A stretch of 64,000 nucleotides of DNA. Source: an uncultured Alistipes sp. GTDB taxonomy: Bacteria > Bacteroidota > Bacteroidia > Bacteroidales > Rikenellaceae. Positions 62,661 through 64,000 of this stretch are shown one piece after another. Position numbers and translations under genes: made by a program. Positions within the stretch are counted from its first letter, which is position 1. The number at the start of each line of letters is the position of its first letter. The stretch spans positions 45,720 to 109,719 of the forward strand of contig CASDZP010000006.1 in NCBI GenBank assembly GCA_949285535.1, written 5' to 3'. Below the pieces are notes generated by a model, which worked only from the letters and a program-made list of their open reading frames with translations, was not told the origin of the DNA and ran no database searches.

Positions 62661-63711
62661 GGTGCCACATTTATCCGGTATGGTGGAGAACGATAGTCAT
62701 AAATCGCGAAAGACAGTGGTTACAGGAGCCTCGGGAATGGTAGGCTCACATCTCGTGTGCCATCTGCTCAAAAACGGGTATGAACATGTCACGGCTGTCG
62801 TCCGCTCCGAAAAATCCCTTGTCAAGCTGAAAAAAACGATGATTAAAGAGGGTGTCGCCGCTCTTGAATCATTATTAGATATAAAAGTCATTCCGTTTGT
62901 TTATCTTGAACCGATGAAAGAGCTGCTCAGCGGATTTGACTTGTTCTTTAATTGTGCCGCAGACCTTTCGTTTGACGGCGGAGTGGGTAGTATTACGCTA
63001 AACAGAGATTTGGCATTTGCTTCCGCTCAAGCGGTACTCGAATGTAACGTACCATTGACAGTTCATGTCAGTTCGATTGCGACTCTGTCCGCTAATGATG
63101 TGCCCAAACTAACCAACGAGGAGAATTACATGGAGACTCTCTCCACAAGTTCGTCGTATGGTGCCGGGAAATTTTGGGCGGAGAGCGAGTTCTGGCGAAT
63201 CAAAGAGGCGGGAGCAAATGTGGTTGTCATTAATCCTTCCGTAATACTTTGTGATGACGAGTGGCACAATAGCGCATTGCCATACTATGTAAAGATGGTA
63301 CGTAAAGGGGTACCATCTGTTAAAAACGGTACGACAGGATATATTTCTGTTCATGATACGGTTACGGCAATGGAACTGCTCAGCCGTACACCTTCTGCCG
63401 TTGGAGAACGTTTTATCGTATCCGCTGATAATCTTTCTCTTGATGAAATGTGGAAGATTGTAAGCAAGGCTATCGGCAGAACAAATACGCCTGCCATAAT
63501 GCCTGATTTTATGCTCGACACACTTTATAATATACTTAAAATTGTCGAGAAAACAGGATTGAATTTCATTCTGAAATCATCCCATGTGGAACCGATGAGA
63601 CACAGACGTATATATGACGGTTCAAAATTGGTGAAATATTGTCCTGAATTTAAATACACGCCGATAGAAGATGCTGTAATCGGTATGTTGAATTATATTT
63701 CCAAAGCATAA
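62647..63711 (+). CDS. NAD-dependent epimerase/dehydratase (extended SDR) family protein
   Basis: A 354-aa protein. The Rossmann motif TGASGMVGSHL near residue 27 and the SDR active-site pair in SSYGAGKFWAE (YxxxK) are present. It resembles NAD-dependent epimerases or reductases such as dihydroflavonol reductase-like proteins. The substrate cannot be told. The ATG at 62680 would give a start nearer the Rossmann motif and avoid overlap with the previous gene. Confidence 0.85.
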   Translation: MVWSRVPHLSGMVENDSHKSRKTVVTGASGMVGSHLVCHLLKNGYEHVTAVVRSEKSLVKLKKTMIKEGVAALESLLDIKVIPFVYLEPMKELLSGFDLFFNCAADLSFDGGVGSITLNRDLAFASAQAVLECNVPLTVHVSSIATLSANDVPKLTNEENYMETLSTSSSYGAGKFWAESEFWRIKEAGANVVVINPSVILCDDEWHNSALPYYVKMVRKGVPSVKNGTTGYISVHDTVTAMELLSRTPSAVGERFIVSADNLSLDEMWKIVSKAIGRTNTPAIMPDFMLDTLYNILKIVEKTGLNFILKSSHVEPMRHRRIYDGSKLVKYCPEFKYTPIEDAVIGMLNYISKA

Positions 63712-63713
63712 AA

Positions 63714-63739
63714 GTAAGATTTGTTATATAAAATCTTAC
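63714..63739 (+). terminator. Terminator after the epimerase gene
   Basis: GTAAGATTT and AAATCTTAC pair around an 8-nt loop. Confidence 0.65.
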
Positions 63740-63922
63740 CATTCATGAATATATTTGTATCTCTTCCTTTGTATTAACGAGAATGAAGCTTACGTCATAT
63801 TGATGAGCTAAATAATAATAAAATGGTAGGGGTACACTTACCAACTTGTCGAAGACAAAGTGGATATTTGGAAAAACAGGAAAGCGAAAAATAACACCCA
63901 TTTTTATGAAAATTAAGGGGTA

Positions 63923-63953
63923 TTTGTTTTTTATGCTTTTTTCATTATCTTTG
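63923..63953 (+). promoter_or_regulatory. Complete Bacteroidetes promoter at the window end
   Basis: TTTG (63923-63926), a 19-bp spacer and TATCTTTG (63946-63953) match the known -33/-7 pattern TTTG-N19-TAnnTTTG exactly. It points to a gene beginning at or beyond the right edge. Confidence 0.7.
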
Positions 63954-64000
63954 TCAATGTCTATTAGTAAGAAAGAGAGACGTTTACGAGCCGTTTTTTA

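Overview
The window looks like a chromosome segment from a Bacteroidales bacterium, possibly Muribaculaceae or a relative. Signs of this are the DUF5683 / lytic transglycosylase / PhoH / purC order, promoters of the Bacteroidetes type (TAnnTTTG, often TATCTTTG), zinc-ribbon/DUF805 proteins, a TonB-like C-terminal domain, IS982, and a Bacteroidetes-style mobilizable element. No tRNA, rRNA or CRISPR array was recognised.

Layout. (1) 1-4680: housekeeping block, with the end of a DUF5683 gene, a LysM transglycosylase, PhoH and SAICAR synthase. (2) 4721-5747: an intact IS982-family insertion sequence. (3) 5945-13317: accessory chromosomal genes, including three zinc-ribbon paralogues (one frameshifted at an A9 run), two lipoproteins, a TonB-C/MORN-like protein, a membrane-anchored regulator and a structured RNA candidate. 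(4) 13593-15149: mnmE. (5) About 15267-40700: an integrative mobilizable element. Its backbone is HTH protein, tyrosine integrase, DprA-like protein, membrane protein, excisionase-like HTH, DUF3987, DUF6371 primase-like protein, oriT-like hairpin, MobC and MobA relaxase. GTACC-type repeats cluster at both ends. Its cargo is AT-rich: a protein with two HEPN-type RNxxxH motifs (19163-20608), three 47-nt hairpin repeats, a dinD-like relic, a seven-gene restriction operon (26172-36965), a VbhA-like antitoxin, a DUF234-type ATPase, a YdeI-like gene with a stop codon at a Trp position, and a DUF2971 protein.

(6) 40961-48013: a type I restriction-modification locus (xre-hsdR-hsdM-rhuM-hsdS) that appears switched off in several ways. 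One half of hsdS is inverted between perfect 14-bp inverted repeats, and inverting it in silico restores a 468-codon reading frame. The 5' end of hsdR is out of frame at an (AT)6 tract. rhuM is a relic. (7) 48201-63711: chromosome again, with a membrane protein, an RND efflux pump plus its fusion protein divergent from a LytS/LytTR two-component system, an M15 peptidase, a very long palindrome, leuS, YitT, an M23 peptidase, a PNPOx-like protein and an epimerase.

The most notable system is the seven-gene operon: a MORC/MutL-like GHKL ATPase, a Z1 helicase, a DUF4420 PD-(D/E)XK protein, AIPR, two C5-cytosine methyltransferases and an unrecognised 413-aa protein. Bacterial MORC-type ATPases linked to restriction genes were predicted computationally (Iyer, Abhiman and Aravind 2008). 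Here the set is carried with HEPN, VbhA-like and DUF234 genes on one mobilizable element, which reads as a mobile defence island.
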